Positions 28,760 to 36,844 of a DNA stretch of 64,000 nucleotides are shown in pieces. The stretch comes from Planctomycetia bacterium. GTDB lineage: Bacteria > Planctomycetota > Planctomycetia > Pirellulales > UBA1268. The stretch spans positions 32,244 to 96,243 of the forward strand of contig BJHK01000015.1 of the NCBI GenBank assembly GCA_014192425.1, written 5' to 3'. The notes beneath the pieces were generated by a model that was given only the letters and a program-made list of their open reading frames with translations, was not told the DNA's origin and did no database searches. The stretch's first letter is position 1. Every line of letters starts with the position of its first letter. Both the position numbers and the translations under genes were made by a program.

Positions 28760-29036
28760 GGCCCCGGCCTGGTTTGCGCGGGCCGGCGAGCGGGGGGCCG
28801 GGCGTCGCCGGGGGGAGACCATGTGCCCTTCTGCCGACGTATGCTGTCGGTTTCGGGTCTTTCCCGCCGTCATTCGCGGGATCTGGGATGGTGTGGGTGA
28901 TTGGGCGGCTGCCGCACCAAAAGGCGCATCACACGTGGTTCGCCGTGCCTGCTTGTCGCCCGTTTGGAAGTCAGGGCCGATCTCCGTCACGGCGTGACGT
29001 GCCCACGCCCGAACGCTCGCCCTGAGGTGACCCTGG
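28760..29036. other. Convergent intergenic region with small hairpins
   Basis: These 277 bp lie between the 3' ends of icd and the Zn-dehydrogenase gene. Visible structures are CCGAC-gtatgct-GTCGG near 28838 and CGTCAC-ggc-GTGACG near 28987-29001. Neither has a T-run, so neither is a clear intrinsic terminator. No coding sequence of convincing codon use was seen. Confidence 0.4.
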
Positions 29037-30068
29037 TCACGCCGGCAGTTCGATCACGGCCTTGAGGGTGCCGGCGGCCGGGTCCATGAGCCCCGGAAAC
29101 GCCGCGATCGTATCGGCGAACGGCACCTGGTGGGTGATCCAGGGCCGGGTGTCGATCACACCCGCCTCGATCAGACCGATGATCCGCCCGAAATCGCGGG
29201 ACATCGCGTTGCGACTGGCAAGCAGGGTCAGTTCCCGGCGGTGCATCACCGGCGCGTGCGGAAACACGAGATCGGCCTGCGTGATCCCGACGTAGACGAG
29301 CCGGCCGCCGAACGAGCAGAACGTCAGGGCCCTGGCCATGCTCGCGGCGCTGCCGGTGGCATCGACCACCACGTCGGCCATCCGTCCGCCTGTCAGCTTG
29401 CCCACGGCCGCTTCGTCGGCGGCAGTGCCGGTCGCCAGAAGTGTGTCGGCCACGCCCATCCGCTCGCGGACGAACGCCAGCCGCGACTCGGCCATGTCCA
29501 TCACGATCACGCGGCCCGCCGCGAGCTTCGCGAACTCGACGACCGAGAGCCCGATCGGACCGGCGCCGATCACGAGCACCGTGTCGCTCGGCCCGGGCCC
29601 GCCGCGGTCGACCGCATGGCAGCCGATCGCGAGCGTCTCCACCAGCGCGTTCTGGGCATGCGTGAGCCGGGGCGACGGATGGAGCTTGCGGGCCGGCACC
29701 GTGAACAGCGGCCGCAGGCCGCCGTCGCAGTGCACGCCGAGCGTCTGATGATGCTCACAGCAGTTCGTGAGCCCGCGCTGGCACGACGAACATCGCTGGC
29801 AGTTGATGTAGGGCTCGACACAGCAGCGGTCGCCCGCATGCACGTGCGTCACGCCCAGCCCGACGGCCACCACCTCGACGCCCAGTTCGTGCCCGGGAAT
29901 CCGCGGGTAGCTGAAGAACGGCATCGTGCCGAGGTAGCCGCCGTAGTCGGTGCCGCAGATGCCCACGGCGTGTACCCGCACGACCGCCTCGCCGGCCGCC
30001 GGCGCCGCCGGCTCAGGGATGTCGATGAACCGAAACGCCTTGGGCTGTTCGAGCAACAGGGCCTGCAT
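29037..30068 (-). CDS. Zinc-dependent alcohol/sugar dehydrogenase (MDR family)
   Basis: A 343-residue medium-chain dehydrogenase. The catalytic zinc ligands are in GICGTDYGGY near residue 37 and PGHELGVEV near residue 58. The structural-zinc loop has four Cys (INCQRCSSCQRGLTNCC, residues about 88-104), and the NAD-binding glycine motif is VIGAGPIGLS near residue 165. It is the last gene of the minus-strand sugar cluster, 3 bp after the lactonase gene. In such clusters the enzyme oxidises a sugar or sugar acid, for example L-fucose or a keto-deoxy acid. The exact substrate is inferred only. Confidence 0.85.
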   Translation of the reverse strand: MQALLLEQPKAFRFIDIPEPAAPAAGEAVVRVHAVGICGTDYGGYLGTMPFFSYPRIPGHELGVEVVAVGLGVTHVHAGDRCCVEPYINCQRCSSCQRGLTNCCEHHQTLGVHCDGGLRPLFTVPARKLHPSPRLTHAQNALVETLAIGCHAVDRGGPGPSDTVLVIGAGPIGLSVVEFAKLAAGRVIVMDMAESRLAFVRERMGVADTLLATGTAADEAAVGKLTGGRMADVVVDATGSAASMARALTFCSFGGRLVYVGITQADLVFPHAPVMHRRELTLLASRNAMSRDFGRIIGLIEAGVIDTRPWITHQVPFADTIAAFPGLMDPAAGTLKAVIELPA

Positions 30069-30071
30069 GGG

Positions 30072-30920
30072 TCACTTCTCCGTGAGTCCGTAGAACCGGG
30101 TGGCGGTGCCACCGAAGAATTGTGCCTGCTCGCCGGCCGACGTCCGGCTGAAAAACTCGCGCACGATCGCCACCACGTCGGCATACTCCGCCGCGACGAG
30201 GCAGACCGGCCAGTCGCTGCCGAACATCAGCCGTTCGGGGCCGAATGCCGCGAGCACGACGTCGAGGCAGGCTACGAAGTCGGACTGGCTCCAGCCCCGC
30301 CAGGCCGCCTCCGTCACCATGCCCGATACCTTACAGAGCACATTGTCGTGTGCCGCGAGGGCCTCGATGTCCCGCCGCCAGCCGGCAAAGCCCCCCCACG
30401 ATGACCCCTGTGCAATCCTCGGCTTCGCGAGGTGATCGAGCACGAACGGCTGCTCGGGGAGCAGACCCACGAGTTCGACCGCCGCCGGCAACTGCTCCGG
30501 ATAGACGAGCAGATCGTAGGTGAGGTCGAAACGCCGGAGCTGCCGCAGCCCGCGGACGAACGCCGCGCCGAGCAGGAACCGCGGATCGGGCTCGTCCTGC
30601 ACGACGTGCCGTACGCCCACGAACCGCGGCTGTGCCGCGAACGGCTCGAGCTGCCGCACCACCTCGGGATCCCGCAGGTCGATCCAGCCCACCACGCCAC
30701 GAACGAACGGATCGGCATCGGCCAGTTCGAGTAGCCAGCGACTCTCCGCCAGCGACTGCCGCGCCTGCACGGCGACGCTGCCGCCGATGCCATGCGGCTG
30801 GGCGACTCCAGCCAGATCGACCGGCAAGAAATCCCGCGCAATCCGCTCCATGCCGGTGCCGATCCACGGATAGTCCTCCGCCGAGTACCGCCAAAAATGC
30901 TGATGTGAGTCAATCTGCAT
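30072..30920 (-). CDS. Amidohydrolase-fold lactonase (L-fuconolactonase-like)
   Basis: The 282-residue protein starts MQIDSHQHFWRYS, with the H-x-H metal motif of the COG3618 amidohydrolase group. It continues with FVLDHLAKPRI near residue 165 and MFGSDWPVC near residue 235, the terminal Asp of the active site. Characterised relatives hydrolyse L-fucono- and related sugar lactones. The gene lies between an aldo/keto reductase, which could form the lactone, and a Zn-dehydrogenase. This supports a non-phosphorylating sugar oxidation route, though no dehydratase gene is in the window. Confidence 0.8.
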   Translation of the reverse strand: MQIDSHQHFWRYSAEDYPWIGTGMERIARDFLPVDLAGVAQPHGIGGSVAVQARQSLAESRWLLELADADPFVRGVVGWIDLRDPEVVRQLEPFAAQPRFVGVRHVVQDEPDPRFLLGAAFVRGLRQLRRFDLTYDLLVYPEQLPAAVELVGLLPEQPFVLDHLAKPRIAQGSSWGGFAGWRRDIEALAAHDNVLCKVSGMVTEAAWRGWSQSDFVACLDVVLAAFGPERLMFGSDWPVCLVAAEYADVVAIVREFFSRTSAGEQAQFFGGTATRFYGLTEK

Positions 30921-31004
30921 CGATCTACCCTACCCATCAAACGAGGCGCAGCGGCGACTTGTACCGCCCCCAAGCCGGCGCGTGCGAGCAGGCATGCACT
31001 CCCA

Positions 31005-31940
31005 TCAATTGTTCTCAGCCAGCCCCTCGGTGTGCCCGACGTTCCTCACCGGAGCAAAGATCGCCTGCACGTCGCGGACGAGCTCCATGTCGAGCGGCTC
31101 GGCGGCCCAGGCCGCCCAGGCCCGGACGTTGGCGGGATTCGCGCTGCCGGCCACGGTGGTGGCGATGTCGGGATTGGCGATCGCGAACTGCAGCGCCAGC
31201 TTCGCGAGTGAGCTGCCGCGAGACCGGCAGAGATCCGCCGCCCGCCGGGCCGCCGCCTTCACGCTCTCCGGCTCCTTGAGCCAGGCCGGCAGCGGGGCGT
31301 CGGTGAGCAGCCGCGCACTGAACGGCCCGGCATTCATCACGCCGATCCCCTTGTCCTTGAGGTACGGAATCGTCTCGTCGGCGAACCGGGTGTTCTGCAG
31401 CGTGTATTGGTTGTAGTTGAGCACGCAGTCGACTCGGGCCTGGTCGCAGATGAACCGGAAGATCTTCTGCGGATACCCGCTGAACCCGCTGAACCGCAGC
31501 TTGCCCGCCTGGCGGGCCCGCTCGAGGGCCGGCAGCGTTTCGTCCACGATCTGCTGCATGGGCACGAACTCGATGTCGTGACAGAGCACGATGTCGAGAT
31601 GGTCGGTCCGCAGCCGGTGCAGCGACACGTCGATGCTCTCGGCCACCCGCTTCGCCGAGAAGTCGAAGTGGCCCAGGTCGTAGCGGCCGAGCTTTGTGCA
31701 GAGAAGGTACTTATCCCGTGGTATGCCCAGCGCGATGCCGAGCAGCACCTCGCTCATGCCGCGGCCGTAGAACGGGCTCGTGTCGATCAGGTTCAGGCCG
31801 CAGTCGAGCGCCGCGTGCACGCTCGCGAGGGCTTCGTCGAGCGTGATCGAGCGGAACTCGGCGCCGAGGGAGCTCGCGCCGAACGCGAGGATCGGAACCT
31901 GGAGGCCGGTGGAGCCGAGCGGGCGTGTCTGCAATGTCAT
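31005..31940 (-). CDS. Aldo/keto reductase (L-galactose/L-fucose dehydrogenase-like)
   Basis: A 311-residue TIM-barrel NAD(P)-dependent oxidoreductase. The catalytic residues fit LIDTSPFYGRGMSE (Asp and Tyr, near residue 53), CTKLGRYD (Lys, near residue 82) and LCHDIEF (His). The overall pattern resembles L-galactose dehydrogenases and D-threo-aldose 1-dehydrogenases. These oxidise an aldose to its lactone, the substrate type expected for the adjacent lactonase. The start at 31940 is 65 nt downstream of a 26-nt motif shared with the upstream region of the epimerase gene. Confidence 0.82.
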   Translation of the reverse strand: MTLQTRPLGSTGLQVPILAFGASSLGAEFRSITLDEALASVHAALDCGLNLIDTSPFYGRGMSEVLLGIALGIPRDKYLLCTKLGRYDLGHFDFSAKRVAESIDVSLHRLRTDHLDIVLCHDIEFVPMQQIVDETLPALERARQAGKLRFSGFSGYPQKIFRFICDQARVDCVLNYNQYTLQNTRFADETIPYLKDKGIGVMNAGPFSARLLTDAPLPAWLKEPESVKAAARRAADLCRSRGSSLAKLALQFAIANPDIATTVAGSANPANVRAWAAWAAEPLDMELVRDVQAIFAPVRNVGHTEGLAENN

Positions 31941-32004
31941 GAACGCTGCTCTGAGGTGCCGCCGGGACGGCAGAAGTCTCGTCGCGGTGGGCCGCGGCGG
32001 CCCA

Positions 32005-32030
32005 ATGCTCCTCGAGCTTCCACCGATCCC
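32005..32030 (-). promoter_or_regulatory. Shared 26-nt motif, copy 1 (upstream of the aldo/keto reductase gene)
   Basis: Positions 32005-32030 match 34895-34920 at 23 of 26 bases and in the same orientation. The centre GCTCCTCGAGC is partly palindromic. Both copies lie upstream of a minus-strand gene of the sugar cluster, which suggests a regulator site or a promoter element. The link to the AraC protein is inferred. Confidence 0.5.
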
Positions 32031-32061
32031 GGCTGACGGTGCTGCACGACGATAGATGCCG

Positions 32062-32517
32062 TCATACGAACGTCCTGCAGCCGAGGGACAGGAGCAAGTT
32101 GGCCCAGGGCTGGGTGTCGGCGGTCTGGATCGTGAGTACGTGGTCGTCGGAGGCGACGGCGGCGTAGAAGTCCCACTTCACGATCGGCTGCAGCTCGCAC
32201 GGCGACTGGGCGGCCGCGAGGATCCGGCGGTACTCGCCCCACACGGCCGGGTCGCCCGGCGTGGCGGCGGCGTAGGAGTCGGTGCGATCCACGCCCATCG
32301 TGTGCACCTCGTCGATCCGCACCGCGCCGAGGATCGCCTCGAACACCTGTGCGACGGTGGGCACGCCGGGCACGAGCTGAAGCGACACGAGCTCAGCCCG
32401 GGGGCCGCGCTTGTTGGCGGCGGGATAGTTGCCGTCGGCGATCAGCACCTTCGAGTGGTGCCCCGAGCGGGCGAGGATTCGGAGGATGTCGGGGTGGAGC
32501 AGGGGGCCGTTGAGCAT
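32062..32517 (-). CDS. fucU: RbsD/FucU-family sugar mutarotase
   Basis: A 151-residue protein that begins MLNGPLLHPDILRILARSGH, like FucU and RbsD. The active-site region is VLIADGNYPAANK near residue 26 (FucU has SDAHFPAHS here). These proteins interconvert sugar anomers, for L-fucose or ribose, to feed the next enzyme. The longer frame upstream overlaps the isomerase gene and was discarded. It follows the TIM-barrel isomerase gene after 16 bp. Family membership is clear; the preferred sugar is not. Confidence 0.8.
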   Translation of the reverse strand: MLNGPLLHPDILRILARSGHHSKVLIADGNYPAANKRGPRAELVSLQLVPGVPTVAQVFEAILGAVRIDEVHTMGVDRTDSYAAATPGDPAVWGEYRRILAAAQSPCELQPIVKWDFYAAVASDDHVLTIQTADTQPWANLLLSLGCRTFV

Positions 32518-32533
32518 GGCGTGAAAAAGATCC

Positions 32534-33358
32534 TCAGGTGGCGATGTGGCGAACGTGCTGATGGAAACTGGCGAGCGACTGCCTGGCCGCCTCGTGCAGC
32601 GTGGGCAGCGGAAACACCTCGGCCGACAGAAAGCCGCGGTAGCCGATCGACTCGAGCGCGGCGACGACAGGTGCGACGTCAGTGTGGCCGAGGCCGACGG
32701 CCCGGCGATTGGAATCGGCCCAGTGGACATGGCCCACGAGATCGCCACAGGAGACGAGGGCCGCGGCCATGTCGGGTTCCTCGATGTTCATGTGGAAGAG
32801 ATCGCAGAGCAGCTTCACGTGGCGGATGCCCCGCCCCCGCAGCCACGCCGCTGCTTCGGCCTGTCGGTTGAACAGGTTGGTCTCGTAGCGGTTGAGCGGC
32901 TCGTAGAGCAGCACCTGCCCGTGGGCCGCGGCCCGTGTGCCAAGTTCGTGAAGGGCGGCCGCGAGGTGATCGAGCGCCGCTTCCCGCGGCACCGTGGCGT
33001 CGCTCCGTCCCTGCATCGAGCCGATGATCGCCGGAGCCCCGAACTGCCCGGCCAGATCCACGATCGCGCCGATGAACGCCGACGCCTGCCGGCGGATCTC
33101 CGCGTCGGCATGGCAGACGTGCAGGCCGTGTTTCACCCAGCCGGCGCCGGTGCCGACGGCGGCGAGCACCAGGCCGTGCGCCGCGAGCAGCCCGCGGAGC
33201 TGTTCAAGCGGCAGGTCGGCCGCCGACGCCGGAAACACCTCCACGGCATCGAAACCGAGTTCGGCGGCAGCCCCGCAGCCCGCCGCCAGTCCGTCGTGAA
33301 ACACGAACGGTCCCTGGCGAGCCTCGGGCACGAGGCAAATCGTGACGGCCGACTTCAT
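32534..33358 (-). CDS. Sugar phosphate isomerase/epimerase (xylose-isomerase-like TIM barrel)
   Basis: A 274-residue protein of the AP-endonuclease-2/hydroxypyruvate-isomerase-like group. Metal-site motifs visible are EPLNRYETNLFN near residue 150, LLCDLFHMNIEEPD near residue 180 and VGHVHWADSNRRAVGLGH near residue 212, with the late Glu in FLSAEVFPLP. It lies between the UxaE-like epimerase and fucU in the same direction, and so probably acts on a ketose or keto acid in this pathway. The precise reaction cannot be read from the sequence. Confidence 0.78.
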   Translation of the reverse strand: MKSAVTICLVPEARQGPFVFHDGLAAGCGAAAELGFDAVEVFPASAADLPLEQLRGLLAAHGLVLAAVGTGAGWVKHGLHVCHADAEIRRQASAFIGAIVDLAGQFGAPAIIGSMQGRSDATVPREAALDHLAAALHELGTRAAAHGQVLLYEPLNRYETNLFNRQAEAAAWLRGRGIRHVKLLCDLFHMNIEEPDMAAALVSCGDLVGHVHWADSNRRAVGLGHTDVAPVVAALESIGYRGFLSAEVFPLPTLHEAARQSLASFHQHVRHIAT

Positions 33359-33406
33359 GAACCCTCACTCCATACCGGAGCGGTGCCGCTCCAGCTCACC
33401 TCCATG

Positions 33407-33474
33407 GAAGCCCCCGGGCGCAAGCCGGGGGATCGTCCATCGCTCTCCCCGGGCTCGCGCTCAGGGCTTGTATG
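33407..33474 (+). repeat. 68-bp intergenic repeat, copy 1
   Basis: This copy matches the reverse complement of 35923-35990 at 60 of 68 bases. Key strings are GAAGCCCCC, GGCGCAAGCCGGGGGATCGT and GCTCAGGGCTTG. The first part folds as CCCCCGG-loop-CCGGGGG. It lies between the isomerase and epimerase genes. Together with copy 2 it frames the epimerase and AraC genes in inverted orientation. Confidence 0.75.
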
Positions 33475-33515
33475 GGACAACCCCCGCGCCTCCCGGTTGC
33501 CGCCCGCTGGATCTT

Positions 33516-34769
33516 TCATGCCGTCTCCAGAAACAGCGGCCGCATGTGCCGCTCGAAGAGGTTGTCGGTGACCTGGCGGGCGACGATCTCGCGGTTGGCC
33601 ACGAGCAGGTCGGTGTAGCGGCGGCCGTACTTCGCCGCCACCTTGAACGACACGTGGAGCAATTGCCGCATGTCGGCGTTGAACTCAGGGCACGTCGGCA
33701 GGTGGCGGATCGCCGCGGCGAGCCGCGGGCCGCTCCAGCCTTTCACCTCGGACGCCGGGGGCAGCCGCCGACGGTCGATGTCGATCACCGCGGCGTAGGG
33801 AGCGCAGAACTCGTCAACATGGTCGCGGGCGTAGGCATAGATCTCCTGGGCGAGGGCGAGGCCGTCGCCCCCCGCCTCGGCGAGCCCGATCAGTTCCTCG
33901 AGCCAGGTCGTGCCAGCCGTCTTCAGGTGGATGCCGGCACCCGTGCTGGCGAGCGTTCGGCGGATCACGGGGTAGAGCGAAAACTTGTCGCTGCCCGAAT
34001 GCACCGAGAGCTTGAGCGTCGCGGGGAGGCCGTACTGGCGTGCGGCGAAGCTGCACACGGCGACGTCTTCACGAAACTCCCGCTCGAACTGGGCGAGGTC
34101 GCCCACGTAGTCCACGCCTTTGTTGAACCGGCCGGTGAACTTGGGGGCGATCGTCTGCAGTGGCACCCGCTCGCCGGCGAGGAGGGCGAGGATCACGAGC
34201 AGCTCCGGTGGCGTCTGCGGCGCGTCGGTCTCGTCCATGCTCACCTCGATGACGACATCGTCGCCGCGGGCCGCCTGGATGTGTCGCCAGATGGCCCCGG
34301 CCTCGCGGCAGGCAGGCTGATACTTCCGCACGATCGCCGCCAGGGCCTCGCCCGTGAGCCGGATCGGCTCGGCGATCCCGGGGATCGCCAGCGGCGCCGA
34401 GAACTCCGGATGCCGGGCGCTGAACGCCGCCACCGCCGCCGCATCGGCCTGCCCGCCAATCGAGTCGGCCACGTCGATCGTGAAGAAGTCGCTCGCCGCC
34501 AAAAAGCGATCGACCGTCTCGAGGCGGATGTGGTCGGCATCGACGAACCAGGGATGCGGCCAGTTCCGCGCGGCCACCGCGCGGGCCGCCGCGTCGCGGA
34601 CGCTCGCCGGCACGCTGCCGATGAACGAGTGCTCGCGGTTCGACTTGTTCCACACCGGGGCCACCACGACGCCAGCCGCGGCCAGCTTCTCGAAGGCCGC
34701 CAGCTGGGCCTCGGCCTCGTGGGCGAACCGGTCACCGACACCGAACGAGAGGCGAGGCAGGGCTTTCAT
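33516..34769 (-). CDS. Tagaturonate/fructuronate epimerase family protein (UxaE-like)
   Basis: A 417-residue protein starting MKALPRLSFGVGDRF. The blocks KFTGRFNKGVDYVGD near residue 215 and LKLSVHSGSDKFSLYP near residue 248 are the ones I associate with the UxaE family, which epimerises D-tagaturonate and D-fructuronate in hexuronate catabolism. Asp, His and Glu residues in these blocks probably bind a metal. It is the first gene of the minus-strand sugar cluster and is divergent from an AraC regulator. This raises the alternative that the pathway uses uronates as well as fucose-type sugars. Confidence 0.75.
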   Translation of the reverse strand: MKALPRLSFGVGDRFAHEAEAQLAAFEKLAAAGVVVAPVWNKSNREHSFIGSVPASVRDAAARAVAARNWPHPWFVDADHIRLETVDRFLAASDFFTIDVADSIGGQADAAAVAAFSARHPEFSAPLAIPGIAEPIRLTGEALAAIVRKYQPACREAGAIWRHIQAARGDDVVIEVSMDETDAPQTPPELLVILALLAGERVPLQTIAPKFTGRFNKGVDYVGDLAQFEREFREDVAVCSFAARQYGLPATLKLSVHSGSDKFSLYPVIRRTLASTGAGIHLKTAGTTWLEELIGLAEAGGDGLALAQEIYAYARDHVDEFCAPYAAVIDIDRRRLPPASEVKGWSGPRLAAAIRHLPTCPEFNADMRQLLHVSFKVAAKYGRRYTDLLVANREIVARQVTDNLFERHMRPLFLETA

Positions 34770-34894
34770 CAGTGGCGCTCCGGGCCGACACGGTGGCTCT
34801 TCATGGCAGATGACCAATGGGGGGAGGTCGCCGGCTCGGGGGCGGTGCTGCGCGGTCCTTCGGATCGTCGCGGGACCTCGAAGACTCGGTCCAC

Positions 34895-34920
34895 ATGCTC
34901 CTCGAGCCTGCACCGACCCC
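34895..34920 (-). promoter_or_regulatory. Shared 26-nt motif, copy 2 (upstream of the UxaE-like gene)
   Basis: This is the partner of 32005-32030 (23 of 26 identical, core GCTCCTCGAGC), here 126 nt upstream of the epimerase start. It lies in the divergent region shared with the araC-type gene. A further inverted repeat, CCTACCC-gcatcggt-GGGTAGG type, lies just beyond at about 34926-34949. Confidence 0.5.
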
Positions 34921-34998
34921 CGCGCCTACCCGCATCGGTGGGGTAGGTTTGCAAGCGTTACACGAATGTACTGCTATCCGCGTGAACGCGGAATGATG

Positions 34999-35029
34999 AT
35001 TCTTGACCCGGGGATGGCTATTCTTGACC
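34999..35029 (+). promoter_or_regulatory. Tandem ATTCTTGACC boxes, 21 bp apart (candidate AraC operator)
   Basis: ATTCTTGACC occurs at 34999-35008 and again at 35020-35029. The spacing is 21 bp, two helical turns, as expected for direct-repeat half-sites bound by AraC-family dimers. The boxes lie just upstream of the ATG I chose for the regulator. If they are the operator, the upstream in-frame ATGs at 34966 and 34993 are not the start. Regulation is inferred from spacing and position only. Confidence 0.45.
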
Positions 35030-35031
35030 GC

Positions 35032-35907
35032 ATGCCCGCGTCGTCCCGTCGCTCTCGTCCGTTGCCTGCCTTCGTCTCCCGCCAGGTCGTCGCGGCCGAT
35101 CGCTACTTTCTCGACCTGCGGCCCGCCGCGGATGAGCCGCTTGCCGTCGTCTGCGGCGGCATGGAGCAGGTGCGGGCGGATTACGTGGTCGCGCGGGAGG
35201 ACTTTCCGTATTGCTGTGTCGAATTCGTGGCGGCGGGCCGGGGCACGGTGTCGCTCCGCGGCCGTGAGTTTCCGCTCGCACCGGGGAGCGTCTTTGCCTA
35301 CGGCCCGGTTGTACCGCACGTGATTCGCACCGACCGTCGTCGCCGGCTGCGGAAGTATTACGTCGATTTCGTCGGCCGCGAGGCGCCGGCTCGGCTGCGC
35401 GGGGCGCGGCTCGCGTTGGGCGGGCACCTGACCGTGGGCCGGCCGCGGGAGATCGAGGAGGTGTTCAAGCTCCTCCAGCAGTGCGGTCGAGCCCATTCTC
35501 GGCACAGCCACCTGCTCTGCGGGCAATTGCTCGGGGTGCTCCTGACGAAGATCGCGGAACGGGCACTGCCGCCCGACGGCGGCGAAGCGCAGGCCTTCGC
35601 CACCTACGAGCAGTTCCGGGAGTTTCTCGCTGCCGAGCGGCAGCGGCTCTTGTCGGTGGAACAGGCCGCGCGGGAGTTCGACATCTCATCCGCCTATGCC
35701 TGCCGCCTCTTCCGGCGATTCGACACGATAAGCCCCTATCAATATCTGCTCCGCCAGCGGATGAACCTGGCGGCCGACCTCCTCACGCATGACCGGCTGC
35801 TCGTGAAGCAAGTCGCGGCGCACCTGGGCTTCGCCGACCAGTACCAATTCTCCCGCACCTTCAAACGCGTCTCCGGCATATCCCCCGGCCGGCTGCTGGG
35901 GCGGTGA
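35032..35907 (+). CDS. AraC-family transcriptional regulator
   Basis: A 291-residue regulator from ATG 35032. Residues about 20-150 form an AraC-type cupin sensor domain (FVAAGRGTVSLRGREFPLAPGSVF, then VVPHVIRT). The last 100 residues hold two helix-turn-helix motifs: LSVEQAAREFDISSAYACRL followed by FRRF, then LLVKQVAAHLGFADQYQFSRT followed by FKRVSGISP. It is divergent from the sugar cluster and is its likely activator. Starts at 34966 or 34993 are possible, but they would place two candidate operator boxes inside the gene. The direct ligand is unknown. Confidence 0.85.
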   Translation: MPASSRRSRPLPAFVSRQVVAADRYFLDLRPAADEPLAVVCGGMEQVRADYVVAREDFPYCCVEFVAAGRGTVSLRGREFPLAPGSVFAYGPVVPHVIRTDRRRRLRKYYVDFVGREAPARLRGARLALGGHLTVGRPREIEEVFKLLQQCGRAHSRHSHLLCGQLLGVLLTKIAERALPPDGGEAQAFATYEQFREFLAAERQRLLSVEQAAREFDISSAYACRLFRRFDTISPYQYLLRQRMNLAADLLTHDRLLVKQVAAHLGFADQYQFSRTFKRVSGISPGRLLGR

Positions 35908-35922
35908 GCAACTCGAGAGTCT

Positions 35923-35990
35923 CATGCAAGCCCTGAGCACGAGCAAGGGGATGGCGATGCACGATCCCCCGGCTTGCGCCTGGGGGCTTC
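35923..35990 (-). repeat. 68-bp intergenic repeat, copy 2 (inverted)
   Basis: The reverse complement matches 33407-33474 at 60 of 68 bases. Differences cluster in loops (for example GG to TT in the middle), while the CCCCC/GGGGG stem is kept. It lies 16 bp after the AraC stop. Confidence 0.75.
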
Positions 35991-36026
35991 TGTGAAGGCG
36001 AGCCGGCGTTGGTCTACGTGGGCTGA

Positions 36027-36140
36027 TCACCCGTCGCGGTTCTTCATGTCGAGCGCATGCCGCTTGCTCTTCACGAAGGCCTCGAGCTCGGCGCGGCTGG
36101 TGAACAAGCGTTCCTCGACGCCGTAATGGACGTGGTACAT
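36027..36140 (-). CDS. Small protein of unknown function (37 aa)
   Basis: From ATG 36140 this encodes 37 residues, MYHVHYGVEERLFTSRAELE followed by a basic helix ending KNRDG. About 90% of third codon positions are G or C, as in real genes here, and the sequence has a sensible strand-then-helix pattern. A GTG at 36215, which overlaps the sigma factor stop by 1 bp, would give 62 residues and translational coupling, but the extra part looks random. It lies directly downstream of the ECF sigma gene. Confidence 0.45.
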   Translation of the reverse strand: MYHVHYGVEERLFTSRAELEAFVKSKRHALDMKNRDG

Positions 36141-36214
36141 CGGCAGCCTGCCGGTCGTCGCATCCCGTCTCCCTGCATGGTCGCGGAAGTGCCATTGATC
36201 CTTCTGTCCGGCCA

Positions 36215-36844
36215 CTACGGCCGCAGGCCATCCGGCTGGAGATCGAACCGGCGGCCGGCGGCACGCATCGCATGGAGCGCCCCCTGCAGCCGGCTCTTCA
36301 CGGTGCCCAGCGGGATGCCGAGGAGCTCGGCGGCCTCCCGATACTTCACTCCCCGCTCATAGACGAGCGTGAGGACGCTGCGATGCGCCGCGGAGAGCTC
36401 GGCCATCGCGGCGTGCACGCGGGCGGACCGCTCGGCGTCCTCGAGCCGCCGGCTCGGGCTGTCGTCAGATGCGGGCACCATTTCCACCAACACGTGCCGG
36501 CCGTCGGCGGCGAAACCGCGGCGGTCGATGTCCACGCTCCGGTGCCGCCGCGCACGGCGCAGGGCGTCGATCGCCTGATTGGTCGCGACCGTGAACAGCC
36601 AGGGGCGAAATCGGCGGTCGGCGTCGAACGCGTCCGGCTTCTGGTAGAGCCTGAGGAACGTCGCCTGAAAGACGTCCTCTGCGAGGGCCGCGTCCCGCAG
36701 CCGGCGCCGCAGGTAGCCGAACAGCATGTGTTCGTAGCGGTGGACGAGCGCCGCGAAGGCCTGCGTGTCGCCCGCCGTGCGGAATCGCAGCAGCAGTTCC
36801 TCGTCGTTCGTCTCGGACGCATCGGGGCAGTGGGTGGTGTCCAT
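36215..36844 (-). CDS. ECF-type RNA polymerase sigma factor
   Basis: A 209-residue sigma-70 family factor. Region 2 (residues about 25-95) includes AFAALVHRYEHMLFGYLRRR, AEDVFQATFLRLY and FRPWLFTVATNQAIDALRR. Region 4 (about 145-195) has LSAAHRSVLTLVYERGVKYREAAELLGIP with GTVKSRL as recognition helix. Regions 1.1 and 3 are absent, as in ECF factors. No anti-sigma gene is adjacent. The YTV wall protein gene lies divergently upstream, which makes an envelope regulon plausible. I placed the start at ATG 36844 because the upstream frame is low-complexity. Confidence 0.9.
   Translation of the reverse strand: MDTTHCPDASETNDEELLLRFRTAGDTQAFAALVHRYEHMLFGYLRRRLRDAALAEDVFQATFLRLYQKPDAFDADRRFRPWLFTVATNQAIDALRRARRHRSVDIDRRGFAADGRHVLVEMVPASDDSPSRRLEDAERSARVHAAMAELSAAHRSVLTLVYERGVKYREAAELLGIPLGTVKSRLQGALHAMRAAGRRFDLQPDGLRP

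Noticed and set aside
33407..35990. A composite transposon bounded by the 68-bp inverted repeats
   Set aside because: No transposase gene and no target-site duplication were found, so only the repeats themselves are reported.
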